From: Posidonia oceanica
Lineage: Eukaryota; Streptophyta; Magnoliopsida; Alismatales; Posidoniaceae
Direction of reading: 5' to 3'
Length of the DNA: 64,000 bases
Assembly (NCBI GenBank): GCA_037176725.1
Contig: JAZBRS010000057.1
Coordinates: 90,913,501 to 90,977,500, forward strand
Below are positions 22,871-33,830 of the stretch, one piece after another (within the stretch, counting starts at the first letter, position 1; each line of letters opens with the position of its first letter). The notes below the pieces were generated by a model. It made no database searches. It saw only the letters and a list, made by a program, of their open reading frames with translations, and was not told the origin of the DNA. A program made the position numbers and the translations under genes.

Positions 22871-23001
22871 TTTGCCCTCATCCTTGGTACGAGACATCTC
22901 CTTTGCATAGCATTTGCATTGAACTGCATCTTCTTGTGTGGTTTTGCATGTTCTTCATGTATTTCCCCGGTTTTCCTCGTCTCCCGATTGAATAGACTAG
23001 G

Positions 23002-23011
23002 TGGCGACTCC
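23002..23011 (+). other. PBS-like decoy TGGCGACTCC inside U5 of LTR D
   Basis: The ten bases equal the first ten of the true PBS, which begins 119 bases downstream; similarity then stops. Counterparts are at 13588 (A), 14296-14306 (B, minus), 23701-23711 (C, minus) and 51284-51293 (E). Confidence 0.85.
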
Positions 23012-23120
23012 CTTTTCCCGTATTTTTCCCTCCTCCGCATCGCTCCATCCGTGAAAACCTCTCTCTCTTTCGGGCCCTCTCCTGTCCGGAGTCTCGAAGA
23101 GAAGGGTGCATTTCACAGGC

Positions 23121-23138
23121 TGGCGACTCCGCTGGGGA
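23121..23138 (+). promoter_or_regulatory. Primer binding site of Element 2
   Basis: TGGCGACTCCGCTGGGGA begins three bases after the LTR end and is complementary to a tRNA 3' end with CCA. It fits the tRNA-Arg primer reported for Ogre-type elements, from memory. The tRNA identity should be confirmed against plant tRNA sets. Confidence 0.9.
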
Positions 23139-23575
23139 TCTCTAGACTCCGGTTTTCGCTTTTGGCTTTCGCTCGCTTGCCTTTGCACCTCTGCTTGCCT
23201 TTGTACCTTTGTTTGCCTTGTGCTTTTGCCTTGCCTGCTTGCTTGTCCGCCTGTCTTGACTCCCCGCAAGTCGCATAGTGACGACTTTGCTAAGGATTCA
23301 GACTCTGGCTCTCTTTGTTGGCTTTTTGCTTGCTTTGTTTTTGCTTTCCTTGCCTGTTTACCTTGCTTTATTACCCGCTTTACCTTTACATGCTTTATTG
23401 CTTATCTGTTCTTTACTTATTTACCTGCTGGCTTATTGTCATTTTATTTTCTCGCATAATACATGTCTAAATACTTGTTTGGCACCTATATATGCCTTTT
23501 GACTGGTAATTGCTTTATTTTACACCCTTGCTATGCCACTGCACATGCACATGCCATGCATGCTATGCCTTTTGA

Positions 23576-23580
23576 CATGC
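23576..23580. repeat. Left target-site duplication of solo LTR C (CATGC)
   Basis: CATGC lies immediately left of the solo LTR and again immediately right of it (29525-29529). Element B keeps the undisrupted site as GATATGATAAG. Confidence 0.93.
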
Positions 23581-26500
23581 TGTAGTAATCCCAATTAGAA
23601 TCAGGCTTACTATTAGCGGCGAGGTCCAAGGAGGGGGGCTCAACTCGAAAACACTTAAAACAGAGGAAAAAAGATAAGAAAAGAAGAAGATAAGACAATT
23701 CAGAGTCGCCACCGTGTCCATTATCGGGAGACAAGGAAAATCGGGGAAATGCGTGGATTAACACGCAAAACCAAGCAAGAAATGCAAAGCAAAGCTATGC
23801 AAAGGGAAACAAATGCAAATACATGCAAATGAGATGACTCATGCCTAGGATGAGGGCGATATGGTCATTGTGGGCCAAAAGACTGGGCAAGGACTCCTGT
23901 TACGTGCGGGGAAGGTGTTAGGCACCCCCGACACGCCCGAGAATCGGTCTTTCTAGCCTTACGCTCACATACACAGGGAAATGCAGATTGGAATGCCTAA
24001 ATGCCAATGAATGCCAGAATGAATGCTCATAGGTGTGCTCTAAGTGGTAGGATGCAATGCAAGGAAAGTAAACGTGCAGTCTAAGTGCTCAGCAGCGCTG
24101 TCTGTGTTCCGAACCGAGCGAAACCTGGCTCGTGAGAACTCCAGACAGTAAGCATCACTGCCCTACATGCAAATGCAAGCGAAAAAGCAAAACGACGATA
24201 AGACCAAGCAGTGCAGGCGACATGCAAGAGAAAACGGCGTAAAACACACGAAACAATGCAAGAAATGAGAGCGGCACGCGAAACGGTGCAAGAAAACGAG
24301 ATCGGCATGCAAAACAGTGCGAGAAAGCGAAGCGGCATGCAAAACAGTGCGAAAGACAAAGCGGGCACACTAAACGGTGCCAAAAGCGAAGCGGGCACGC
24401 AAAACGGTGCCAAAGACAAAGCGGGCACGCAAAACGGTGCCAAAAATAAAGTGGGCATGCGAAACGGTGCCAAAGCAAAGCGGACACGCAAAACGGTGCC
24501 AAAGACAAAGTGGGCACGCAAAACGGTGCCAAAAGCGAAGCGGGCACGCAAAACGGTGCCAAAAACAAAGCGGGCATGCAAAACGGTGCCAAAAATGAAG
24601 CCGGCACGCGAAACGGTGCCAAAGACGAAGCCGGCACGCAAAACGGTCCCGAAAGCGAAGCGGGTACGCAAAACGGTGCCAAAAACGAAGCGGGCATGCG
24701 AAACGGTGCCAAAGACGAAGTGGGCATGCAAAACGGTGCCAAAGACAGCGAAATAAAACATCGGTAAAACCATGCAGATGCAAATGCAAGGAGAGAGGAC
24801 AAGAGAAGCGAAAGGAGAAGCAAACAGTGCGTGTGTGAGAACAGACACTGTTTAAGGGCCACGCAGAGTAGGTGTGAAGACCTACAATGGGGAAAATAAG
24901 TAAGTGGAGGGATTACCACCGCTTTGTGACTGTTTCCCACTGAACTGCCCCACGATGTGTCTCGCACGCTGCCCAAAGCTCGCGGTGCGATCGGATCGTG
25001 GAAAAGGGGGAAGAAAGTCGCAATAAGTGGTGAATCTAGGGGAAACAGGACACAAAACACTTGGGAATACGCGAAAGGGGGAGCAGAATTGATAGATAAG
25101 AAGAGGAAGTCCTATTCTACATGTTCGAGGAAACAAAAAGTGAAAATGATGCATGTAATGCAAATGGTATGCAAATGAATGCTGTGCAGGGGTTCAGGAG
25201 GACGTACCTGGGAAATCTGAAGCCTGATCTGAGATCTGCTTGGTCCATGCTGAAGAGCGCTCCGCCGGGGTCGTCTAGGTAGCTTGGTTGAGAAAATCCA
25301 ACGGTCGGATCGGAAGATATCCCTGCTTCAAGGCAGAGGGGCCAGAACAGGGGAGAAGAATAGATCTAAGTGTACAGGAGGTCCTAGGGGTGTGCAAAAC
25401 AGGTCCTCCCATGTAAATGGGAGCTAGGAGCGTTTAAGTGTGTGCAAAGGATGCAAAATACTAGAATGCATGAATGCAATGCATGCAGAATGCAAGAAAA
25501 GACTTAGGGGTGATTTTTCAGAAAATTGGGGACTTAAATGCAATTTTTGAAAGGATGGGGGTCTAAATGCAAAGATTTTGAAAAGTTTGGGGCTTTTATG
25601 CAAGGGTTTTGGAAAAAGGAGGGTTTGCATGCAATTTTACAAAAGACAGGGTTTAAAATGCAATTTTCCAAGATGAGCATGCATCAGGACAAACTTTTGA
25701 AATCATGTGGCAAGTTAGAATGCAATTTTGAAATCATTAGGGTCCAAAATGCAATTTTTCCAGCAAAACAGGGATCTAATGGGTCTGGGAATGCAGATGG
25801 GGGACCTATATGCAATTTTCCAAACATGTGGGAGCTAAAATGCAATTTTATAAGCAGAATATGCATTTAAATGACAGACAGAGGGCTAATATGCAATTTT
25901 CAAATCATGTAGGGTCAAAAATGCAATTTTATAAGGAAAATATGCATTAAAATGACTACTGTGCATTGAGGAAGGTCCTATATGCAAAAATCAAAAAACA
26001 TGGGGGAAATGATGCAATGCAGTAAGCAAAAATTGGAAAATAAAAGCTAAGTTAACAGAACAGAGGACTAAATTGCAATTATGGAAAACAGTAAGGACCT
26101 AAAATGCAAATTTATATGGCAAACTTAGAGGATTAAATCAGATTAATTAACTGCAGGACTAACATGTAATAATGCAAAGCTGGAGGGCCAGAATCAAATT
26201 TATTACTGAAGGAAAGCACAGTAAAAGGACTAACATGCAAATAAAAAGAACTACATATTTTTCATGCAATTTTATATGGTTTTAATTCAGAATTAAATGG
26301 ATTTAAACAGATGAAGGACCTGAGAGCAATAATGCAATATATGGTAAAATAGCATAGATAGCAAAAAATAAAGGCACAGTAACAACAGATCGTCGACCAC
26401 TGTAGCAGTTGCTACTAGTGGCCGACAGAGGGAGCAAAGGAGGTGCTGGTGCGGCGTAGACCGGCGGGCGGGCTTCACCAGAGCTCGACGAAGGCCGGAG

Positions 26501-29500
26501 CAGCATCGGCGAGCAGCGACGCTGCCTGGAGCAAGCCGGAGGAGTCGCCAGAGGTCTGCAGACCTGCTCGGAGGCAGGCCGGCCGATCAGCGCGGCGTCG
26601 GCAAGTTCTGACGGCAGGGACATGCTTCTGGGGTCCGTGCAGAGCTGGGGCGCCTGCTGGAGCGGCGTTCTGCAGACCGGAGCGGTGGGACGAGCTCGAA
26701 GCTCACCGGAGAAGACAGAGTTGACCCGGCGTTGACTCGGTGCAGGAGAGAGAGAAATCCCAGGCTGATGGGGGGAAAAGCAAGAGAAGAGGGAGACTAA
26801 CCTAGGGATGAAGAGAAATACCTATTCCCGTGGCTGGAGCGTCCTCCCGACGTCGGCTGATCCAGAGGTCGGCGGTGAGCTCGGTCTGGCTACTACGGGC
26901 GTCTCCGATGGCTTTTGGGCATCTGGTTCTGCTCAGTGCGTTGCTCCGGAGCTTGCTGAATGATCGGAGGGCAGCTGCGATGATTGGCGCGATACATGGG
27001 TTCAGTGGGTTCACAGCTGGTCACCGGAGGTGGGGATGGATGTCTGCTGCTCTCTGGATCAGTTGGAGGATGCTGGCGACTTGCTGGAGGTTGGGTGAAG
27101 GGTTCTGGGTGGTTAAATTGGACTTTGGAGGTCTGAGGATGGAGTTTGCGGGTGTGGTGGTTTCGGGCAGAAAAAAGGCGTAGGTGTTTGTGGTGGTAGG
27201 CTTGGTCTGTGGTGAGAGTTGGGCTGAAGGCTTGGGTGGTTTAGGAAGGTGGTGATCTGGTGGATTAGGGGGTGGAGTTTGGGACGAAATGGGGGCCTGT
27301 GGTGTCGGGAATTTCTGGAAGGAAAGGAGTTGGGTTCTGCTGAGAATTTTGGGTGTTCGGGGGCGGTTTCTGGAGTGGAAAGGCTGAGGGATGGAGGGGC
27401 TGCGATGCTGGGATTCTGGGTGAGGTTGGGGGAGGAATTGGGTGCGGTTTATGGTCTGGAACCGGTGTTGGTTTCAGCGGGGAGGAAGAGGAGGAAAAGG
27501 TCTGAATTTTGCAGAGGAAAGGGAGGAGAATTGCAAGGATTCTGGGTGCTGGACGCTTTCTCTCTCAAGACGATGCGAAGAGTCGAAGGAGGAGAAGACT
27601 TGGAAGTTTTTAAGCAGCTGGGGAGGACAGATGCACGCTGGGATTCAAATCCTTACCGGCGGGAGCACTGCTGCTGATGGAGAGGCGGTCGGCGAGAAGA
27701 CGGGCAGTAAATGCCTTCCCGAAAGATCCGCTGAGTGCTGAGAGAGGAGAGGCGAAGCTGTAGGCCGACTGGACGTAGAGGGAAGAAGTTGAATTTGAAA
27801 GAAGAGGAGGGAGTTCGTTCGCGGGAGGAGGAACTGAAGAAGGAAGAAGAAGCAGAAGGGAAGAAGGGGGTGGAAGGCGCGGGCCGGGCCGTGAGCCGAA
27901 AAAGAAAAAGAAAGAAAGAAAAGAAAGAAGGAAGGTGGGAACGGGCCTGACTGAGCCCAGCAGGAGAAAAAGAAAAAGAAATAGGAAAAAAGGGAGAAAT
28001 GGAAGGGAAAAAGAAGAGAAATAAATTAGATAAAAATAAAATAAAAATAGATAAAATTATTAGAATGAATGTGTTTTAAGTTAGGACATTGATTAAGTTT
28101 TTTTTAATGATTGTTTTTGGTTAGTTAATTAGGTTTAGAGGGATTTTGGTTTTGATTAGGGTTTTAAGGGTTTTCTTTGTTTTTTATTTGTTTTTTATTT
28201 TGATTAAATGTTTGTTAAGCCTTTTAAGTTGTTTTTTAATTATGTTTTTTCTTGTTAAGTACTTGGGATGTTAATTAGGATTTTTTTAAAGTTTGTTTTT
28301 AAATTAATTAGAGTGGGTTTTAGATTTTTGGATTTTAGCCTTTCTTTCTTAAGTCTTCTTTGATTTGTTTTTTGATTTTTGTTTGTTAAGCTCTCTTGAT
28401 GCTTTTTAGTTAAGTTTCTTCTTGTTTAATTAAGTGTTTTTAAGTCTTTAATTGTTTCTCTTTTCCTTTTTAATTAAGTTTTTAAATTGTTCCTTTTTAG
28501 ATTTGTTAAGTTAAGTTTTTCATTAATTATTTGTCTTAGTGTTTTTTATTGTTTTACTTCTTCTTAGGGTTTGCTTTTTGATTATTTTTGATAGGGTTTT
28601 CACTTTTGGTTGGCTTTGATTGTATTTTGGTTTTTTTTCTTGATTTTACAGCATTTTCTTTTGTTTATTTTGTATTTTTTCGGTTGCACTCTTAGTTTTC
28701 TATTTTAGCTAGATTTGGTTAGGTTTAGGTTTTTAATTGTTTGTTTAATGTTTTTTAATTATTTTTCTTAGGGTTTTGGTTTGTTTCCCTTTTGTTTTAG
28801 AGTTTTAGAGGTTTTTAAGGATTTTTAGGGATTTAGCAAAAGAAAGAAAAAGAAAAGGAGAAGGAAGAAGAAAAGGGGAAAAAGGAGGAATAAAGGGGAA
28901 AGAGAGGAGTTGAAAGAGAATAATTTTTTGAAAGTTAGAGAAAATGCTAAAAATAGGATAAAAATAGGAATAAGATTGAGAAGAGATAGAAGCACAAGGG
29001 GGGCCCACAGCCAGGCAAGAAAAAAGGAGAAAAGGGGATGAAAAGAAGGAGGATAATCAGGAGAGAGAGAGGAGAGAGAAAAGAATAATCCTGGAGAGAG
29101 AAAACAATAATTTGGGTAAATGGAGGGTTTAAAGGTTTTGAAAAGGGGTGCAAATTGGCGAATGTGTAGCCTAGGGTCTCTAGTGTTGGCCCTAGGGCTT
29201 TGGTTTAGTTTTGAGAAGGTTTTGGAAGGGTTTTGAGGTGTAGAAAAGGGGTAGTTTTACCTAGGTTTTCTAAGGTTTTTGGGAATGGTTTCGGGTTGAA
29301 AATTTCTAAGTGTTTGGGTAGGTTTGCTAAGTTGGAAGTGATAGGTTTTCCTATGGTTTTTGGGTAAGTTTTGGGCTTGGAAAAGGGGTGTAGGCTTAGG
29401 TCAAGTTTAGGCTTGTTTTGAAGGGTAAGATGAAGAGGATTGGTGTAGTTTTGACCTAGGTTTAGATCCAGAAGTCACCAGAAGGTCCCAATTGGTTCAA

Positions 29501-29524
29501 GCCTATCAAAATGGGGTGTCAACA
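23581..29524 (-). mobile_element. LTR: LTR C: solo LTR (5944 bp) inserted in the Element 2 leader
   Basis: On the minus strand it runs from TGTTGACACCCC (29524) to GGGATTACTACA (23581). It has a perfect CATGC target duplication and no internal region, so it is a solo LTR left by LTR-LTR recombination. Zones mirror LTR A: CT/AT-rich 28,000-29,100, GC-rich 26,400-27,960, GCAATTTT words 25,500-26,300, an AGATC block near 25,210-25,300, a ~30-bp array, and the conserved hairpin block 23868-24165. A PBS-like TGGCGACTCTG is at 23701-23711. The GC-rich part has no stable coding signal. Confidence 0.93.
24215..24770 (-). repeat. ~30-bp tandem array in solo LTR C
   Basis: On the plus strand the units read AAACGGTGCCAAAGACGAAGC followed by GGGCACGC or similar, about 17-18 copies. 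On the minus strand this is the GCACCGTTTTGCGTGCC unit of LTRs A, D and E. Open frames on both strands are repeat by-products. Confidence 0.9.
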
Positions 29525-29529
29525 CATGC
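29525..29529. repeat. Right target-site duplication of solo LTR C (CATGC)
   Basis: Second copy of the 5-bp target site. TAAGTG follows, continuing the Element 2 leader as in Element B. Confidence 0.93.
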
Positions 29530-30411
29530 TAAGTGTTTTTTTTCCACCATCATGTCCACATACACTTAGCACATAACATGACCATGCCTTTTGAAGTGTT
29601 GTGTGTTGGTTGCTTGCCATGATTGGGTGTCTTCTTCCCCTTTCGCTTTAGGATTAGGAACAACTAGAGACATGTTACTCCCCTTCCCTTGGCAAATAAA
29701 AACAGCAAGTAAAAGTCACATCTAGGATCTACTAGAGACCTTAACACCCCTCTATTCCCTAGGTTAATAAAACACGCAAGATTAAAAAACTTTAATCATT
29801 TTGCATAAAGCATCATATAGGGCATGCATCTTCTCATCCCTGAGTCTGCCTATTAGTTTGAGAAAGATGGCTTCGGTCTCTTGTTCAGCTGCTTTGGCAC
29901 AGGACAAGATGATCGGTCTGTCCCCCCTTGTCAGGGGTCGTGTCGGTGTTGCTAGCGGGTACAGCCCATGCTTAGGCAGGGTCAAGGCCACTACAGCACC
30001 ACTCGTCATACCTGAGCTCTGGGCCAGGGTCTAGACGGGAGCCTTATTTTCTGACTAAGTCGGTGACCCGTACACTTGTGAGTCCGAAGTAGACAACCTA
30101 CTAGGACACACTAGACTGGTGAGAGAGAGCATGCTAGATAGCATACCATCTGCATGATTGCATTCATACCACCGACTAAACACTTGCTTTTTCTTCAGGT
30201 TCTAACACCCGTTTATTCGTTTGCCACAGAGATCAGTGAGCGAGTTCCCTTGTCGGGGCTTTGAGTGTTTCGCTTCGCTGATGTCTCTGCTGCGCCTTTT
30301 GTTCTCGACTCTCCCTTTCTGGAGCTACTCGCCTTCGCGAATATAGCTCCTCCTAGGCGTCTCTCTTCACCCTTCTGTCGCAGCCCTATTCTTACCCGCT
30401 CTCAGTCAGCC
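29530..30411 (+). other. Leader of Element 2, part between the solo LTR and gag
   Basis: Non-coding, with no long ORF on the sense strand before gag. It starts with TAAGTG and a T run shared with Element B. Near 30170-30198 it shows a branch-like CTAAAC, a pyrimidine tract and CAG, as at a splice acceptor. The last 200 bases are GC-richer and lead to a good-context ATG at 30412. Confidence 0.7.
30171..30198 (+). promoter_or_regulatory. Candidate 3' splice acceptor before gag
   Basis: GACTAAAC, then CTTGCTTTTTCTTCAG ending at 30198, then G. This matches plant branch-point, polypyrimidine and AG spacing. With the LTR donor at 20503 it would define a leader intron; without the solo LTR, that intron would be about 3.7 kb. 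RNA evidence is not available here. Confidence 0.4.
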
Positions 30412-33356
30412 ATGGCCCAGTGCACTCTTGAGCCTTTGCTCACTTTTGTTGTTCCGGAGGGTTCTGTTTCGGTCCCTCCGACCATTGTTTCCATACCTCC
30501 TGTGCCTTCGGTGACTCCAGGGTTTCCCCCTTGTCGCCTAGGGCACCCCAGCATCCTGTGGGGCAGTGGCAGGGTCACACTACTCAGGACCCGGTCACCG
30601 ATCCTGTCTTGGTGACCTATGCTCGCGCTCTTGAGGCGCCTCCGCCCCCTCCTTCCCTGGGTTTTGTCACTTTTGACGCCCACCTTGCTGCGACGACTTC
30701 CACCTTAGGATTCTATCCTCCTGGACAGTCTAAGTCCTCCCCACCTGGTCCCTCGCCGGCACTGCAATTCAGTATTCCCACCGACGGGACTCCTGAAGAG
30801 CGGTACCAGCGCTTAGCAGAACTTGCCCAGGTCTTTCAGGGCCTGGCTCTGTCCGCCCGCCCTCCTCCCATTCCTTCTGCACTTGAGGTCCCTCTGCATT
30901 CTGCTCCTGCTCTCCAGGCATTCCCTGTTGCTTTGCCGCCCCGACCATCACCCCAACTGCTCTCTGCTCCGGTGATAGGGGCGCAGCCTCCCCCTGCTGC
31001 ACACACTTCATTCACTACACAGCATGCACCTCCCCCATCTGGTGGCCAGCCCCTCGGGCTGGTTCGAGCACAGCATTTCTCTGGCCTGCTGCCTGGCACC
31101 GTGCCACTGCAGCAGCTGTTGCTCCCACAATCTCCACGATTCACTACACCACATCCTGCATATCCCCATCCAGTGCATCAGCAATTCCCTCCCCCTGCAT
31201 ACTTCACACCACCCACTGCACCCACTGCACATCTGCATGGATACGCCGGCCATCCCGTTGCTTCACCAGGCGACGCGATGGTGGATCCGGAGGAGCACCT
31301 CGGTGCAACCCATACGGCGTATGCAGTCCCCACCCCTGCTGTCCCGTCTCCTTTGGCAGCAACTTTAGGATCTAACGACGACAGGTTCACTGTCCTGGAG
31401 AAGGCACTTCGACAAGTGCTGGGTGTGGACTTCCACTCCTACCAGTTCTGGGACCTCTGTTGCTTTCCAGAGGCGGTACTCCCACCGAAATTCAAGATCC
31501 CGGCATTCGACAAGTACAATGGTAGGGGCTGCCCCATCGCCCATTTGAAGGCGTATTGCAGAGACTTGGCTCAGCTTCAAGCTGATGACAGGTTACTGAT
31601 CCGCCTGCTTCAAAAAAGTCTGACTGGCCCGGCCCTTAAGTGGTTCACGTCACTTGATATGGCCACCCTTAAGACTTGGAACGACCTAGGCAGGGCGTTC
31701 CTAGAACAGTATTCCTTCAATCTTGACCTGGTCCCTAAGCGCGAGGACCTCGTCGCTCTCAAGAAGAGGAACAACGAGCCGTTTGGGGAGTACGTCGGCC
31801 GTTGGCGCGCCCTAGCTGCACAGGTTCGCGATAGACGCTCTGACGAGGAATCTATCGAGATTATCATTAGGGGCGCGCAACCATCCACTGGTGCTCTACT
31901 TGCCATTCAGGCTGTTACTAGTTTTGCATCTCTGATTCGGGTCGGCACACGTGTGGAGAGCACCCTTCGGAGCGGCAATTTCCTAGCGCTCTCTGTCTTC
32001 GCCAAGCAAGCCACATCCCCCAGCGGCGGCGGTAGCAGCAGCAACACTAGCAACAACGGCGGCGGCAACAACAACAACCATAGGAGGAGGGACCCCCCGC
32101 GGCCTGCAGCTGCTTATGTCAACTCTCCTGCCGCTCCTGTTCACATGGTAGCTCCGCCCGGCCCGAATCAAGTAGTGTATGCACCCACACCTAGTGCACC
32201 TCACACGCCACAGATCACCACCACCGCCCGACCGGTCTACTCAGCCCCACCGGTTCGGCAAGGGCAAAACCAAGGGCAGAGGCGGCCCCACCCTCAACGC
32301 AACTACACTCAGTTGGTAGAACCGTTGAGCGCCGTTCTTCCCAAGGTCGCGTCACTCCTCACGCTCCCCGAAATCTGCCCACCACCGAATCCTCTTCTAA
32401 GGTGGTATAGGACGGATCACTTCTGCGATTTTCATCGAGTAGTCGGGCACTCGACGAACAATTGCTTCACTCTGCGGGGAGCCGTGCAGGACCTGATTGA
32501 CCGGAAGGTCATCAGTATCAACACCCGGGAGGCAGCATCTTCTTCCACCCCTCCACCAGCATCCCCCTCTGCATCAGGAATAGCTCCTCATAATCCAAGC
32601 ATCGTCCACCAGCCCCTGCCTGAGCATTCTGGCCCAGGAGGCGCGGGGACTTCAGGTGTGCATTCTCTCTTTCCCTCTGGGCTCGCTACGTCTGTGGTGG
32701 ACCCTTCTGATCTGATTCAGGATCTCTCTGTGCCTGTCTCTTCCTCTCTTTATCTTGCGGCGCTTGCCAGCTCCGAGTCGGAGATTCACATGATCCGACT
32801 GGATGCCAAGCCGGGGCGTGCTGCTGCGAGGCCCGCCATACAACCAAAGGCTCAATCCCTCATCTGCCTGCAGGCCAGGCCCCAGCCAGAACTAGCACAG
32901 CCTCCCCAGCTACAACCTTTACTTGCCCGCCAATTGGCTAATCCCTTGGCAACCCCTCTCGAGCTCGCAGCTCGTGTTCCCCTGGTTATTGACCTAACCC
33001 AGGATACCCACCGCGTTCATTATGACTATGTCACAGAGATGTGTGCAGATGTCACGTGGTCGGGGAGGGTGTACAGACCCGTCGCCCTAGCAACCAAACC
33101 TGTAGCCCCAATAGCCAGGCCTAACCCCCCTAAGCCTACTCCGCCTGCAAGCCAACCACCAACAGACCCATCCCCGCCTGTGAGCCAGCTTCCAGTAAGC
33201 CAATCCTCTGATCTTCCCCCTGCAGAACCTACCACCAAAACCGCTATCCCTGCCACCAAAAAAGACCAGCCTTCAGCTGACATAACGGCCCAGCTAAAAA
33301 AAGTCAAGGCTGACATATCCATCTGGGACTTGATCCATTCTTCCCGCGAACACTGA
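30412..33356 (+). pseudogene. gag: gag of Element 2 (one frameshift, terminal stop from CGA)
   Basis: The start is ATG 30412 in the context GCCATGGCC. The frame moves by one near 30523-30540, after which a 941-codon frame runs to TGA 33354-33356. The N-terminal ~290 residues are Pro/Ala/His-rich and disordered. The Gag domain (about 31480-31990) has KFKIPAFDKYNGRGCPIAHL, an ALKWF motif, AFLEQYSFN and GEYVGRWRALA. A linker with Gly/Asn runs follows (32020-32090). The zinc knuckle-like CDFHRVVGHSTNNC (about 32425) is C-x2-H-x4-H-x4-C rather than CCHC, the same form as in Element 3. The terminal TGA falls in SREH*EAF where Arg is expected, so PRO was probably fused in frame. The length is typical for Tat Gag plus its long N-terminus. 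Confidence 0.9.
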
Positions 33357-33830
33357 GAGGCTTTCCTCCGTGTGTTCCAGGCCGCCCATGTGCCCCAAAC
33401 CATCGAGCCTTCAACTCTGGAGAATATGGTAGGCATAATCACGGAGCCGCAGGTCATCTCTTTCTCGAGCGATGAACTGCCTTCGGTGGGGACTAACCAT
33501 AATCAGCCCCTGTTTATCACGGTGCAGTTCAAAAGGTTCCGCATTCTCCTTTCGCTGGTCGATAATGGGTCAGGCCTTAACGTCTGTCCCCTACGCACAG
33601 CACTGAAGCTCGGATTCAAAGCCGAGGACATCATGCCTGCCGTGAAGGGAATGACCTCTTTTGATAACACGCACCATGATTCTCTGGGGATCCTGGTTAT
33701 TCCCTTTACCATTGGCCTAGTCGAATTCGATGTTGAGTTTTATGTTGTCAATTTGGAGCCCTCATTTAATCTTCTGCTTGGGCGCCCTTGGCTGCACAAG
33801 CATCAGGTGATCCCCTCGACCCTCCATTGA
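33357..33830 (+). pseudogene. pro: Aspartic protease (PRO) of Element 2, stop-bounded
   Basis: The frame is the same as gag. ISIWDLIHSS at the gag end and EPSTLENMVG lead into the protease core LLSLVDNGSGLNVCPL. Here the active site is D-N-G-S instead of DTG/DSG, a variant often seen in Tat/Ogre proteases. The C-terminal part has the LLLGRPWLHKH signature. TGA 33828-33830 interrupts just before MIKFRYDDD, where the protein should continue. PRO cuts Gag and Pol polyproteins. Confidence 0.88.

Larger units (their letters stand above)
15953..23117 (+). repeat. LTR: LTR D: 5' LTR of Element 2, 7165 bp
   Basis: It begins TGTAGACACCCC and ends GCATTTCACA, three bases before the PBS. Zones in order: CT-rich (16,250-16,510), telomere-word-rich (16,510-17,110), AT-rich (to 17,460), GC-richer (17,500-19,040), GCATTT/GGTCC words (19,080-20,330), AGATC palindrome block with a splice-donor-like AAGGTAAGTCC (20,390-20,510), a 92-bp array, a 30-bp array, then the conserved hairpin block. 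No convincing TATA box was found. Length is above the 5-6 kb usual for even large plant LTRs. It carries about one more copy of the telomere-like unit than LTR E. Confidence 0.92.
23118..23580 (+). other. Leader of Element 2, part before the solo LTR
   Basis: Non-coding. It is rich in TTGC/CTTGCC words (GCTTGCCTTTGC...). A second half around 23440-23580 matches the Element B leader. It ends with CATGC, the left target-site copy of solo LTR C. Confidence 0.8.

Noticed and set aside
23121..23138. tRNA gene fragment
   Set aside because: Only 18 bases complementary to a tRNA 3' end next to an LTR edge; it is a primer binding site.
29782..30034. Short ORFs on both strands in the Element 2 leader
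   Set aside because: Fewer than 80 codons, no domain, no counterpart seen in the Element B leader.
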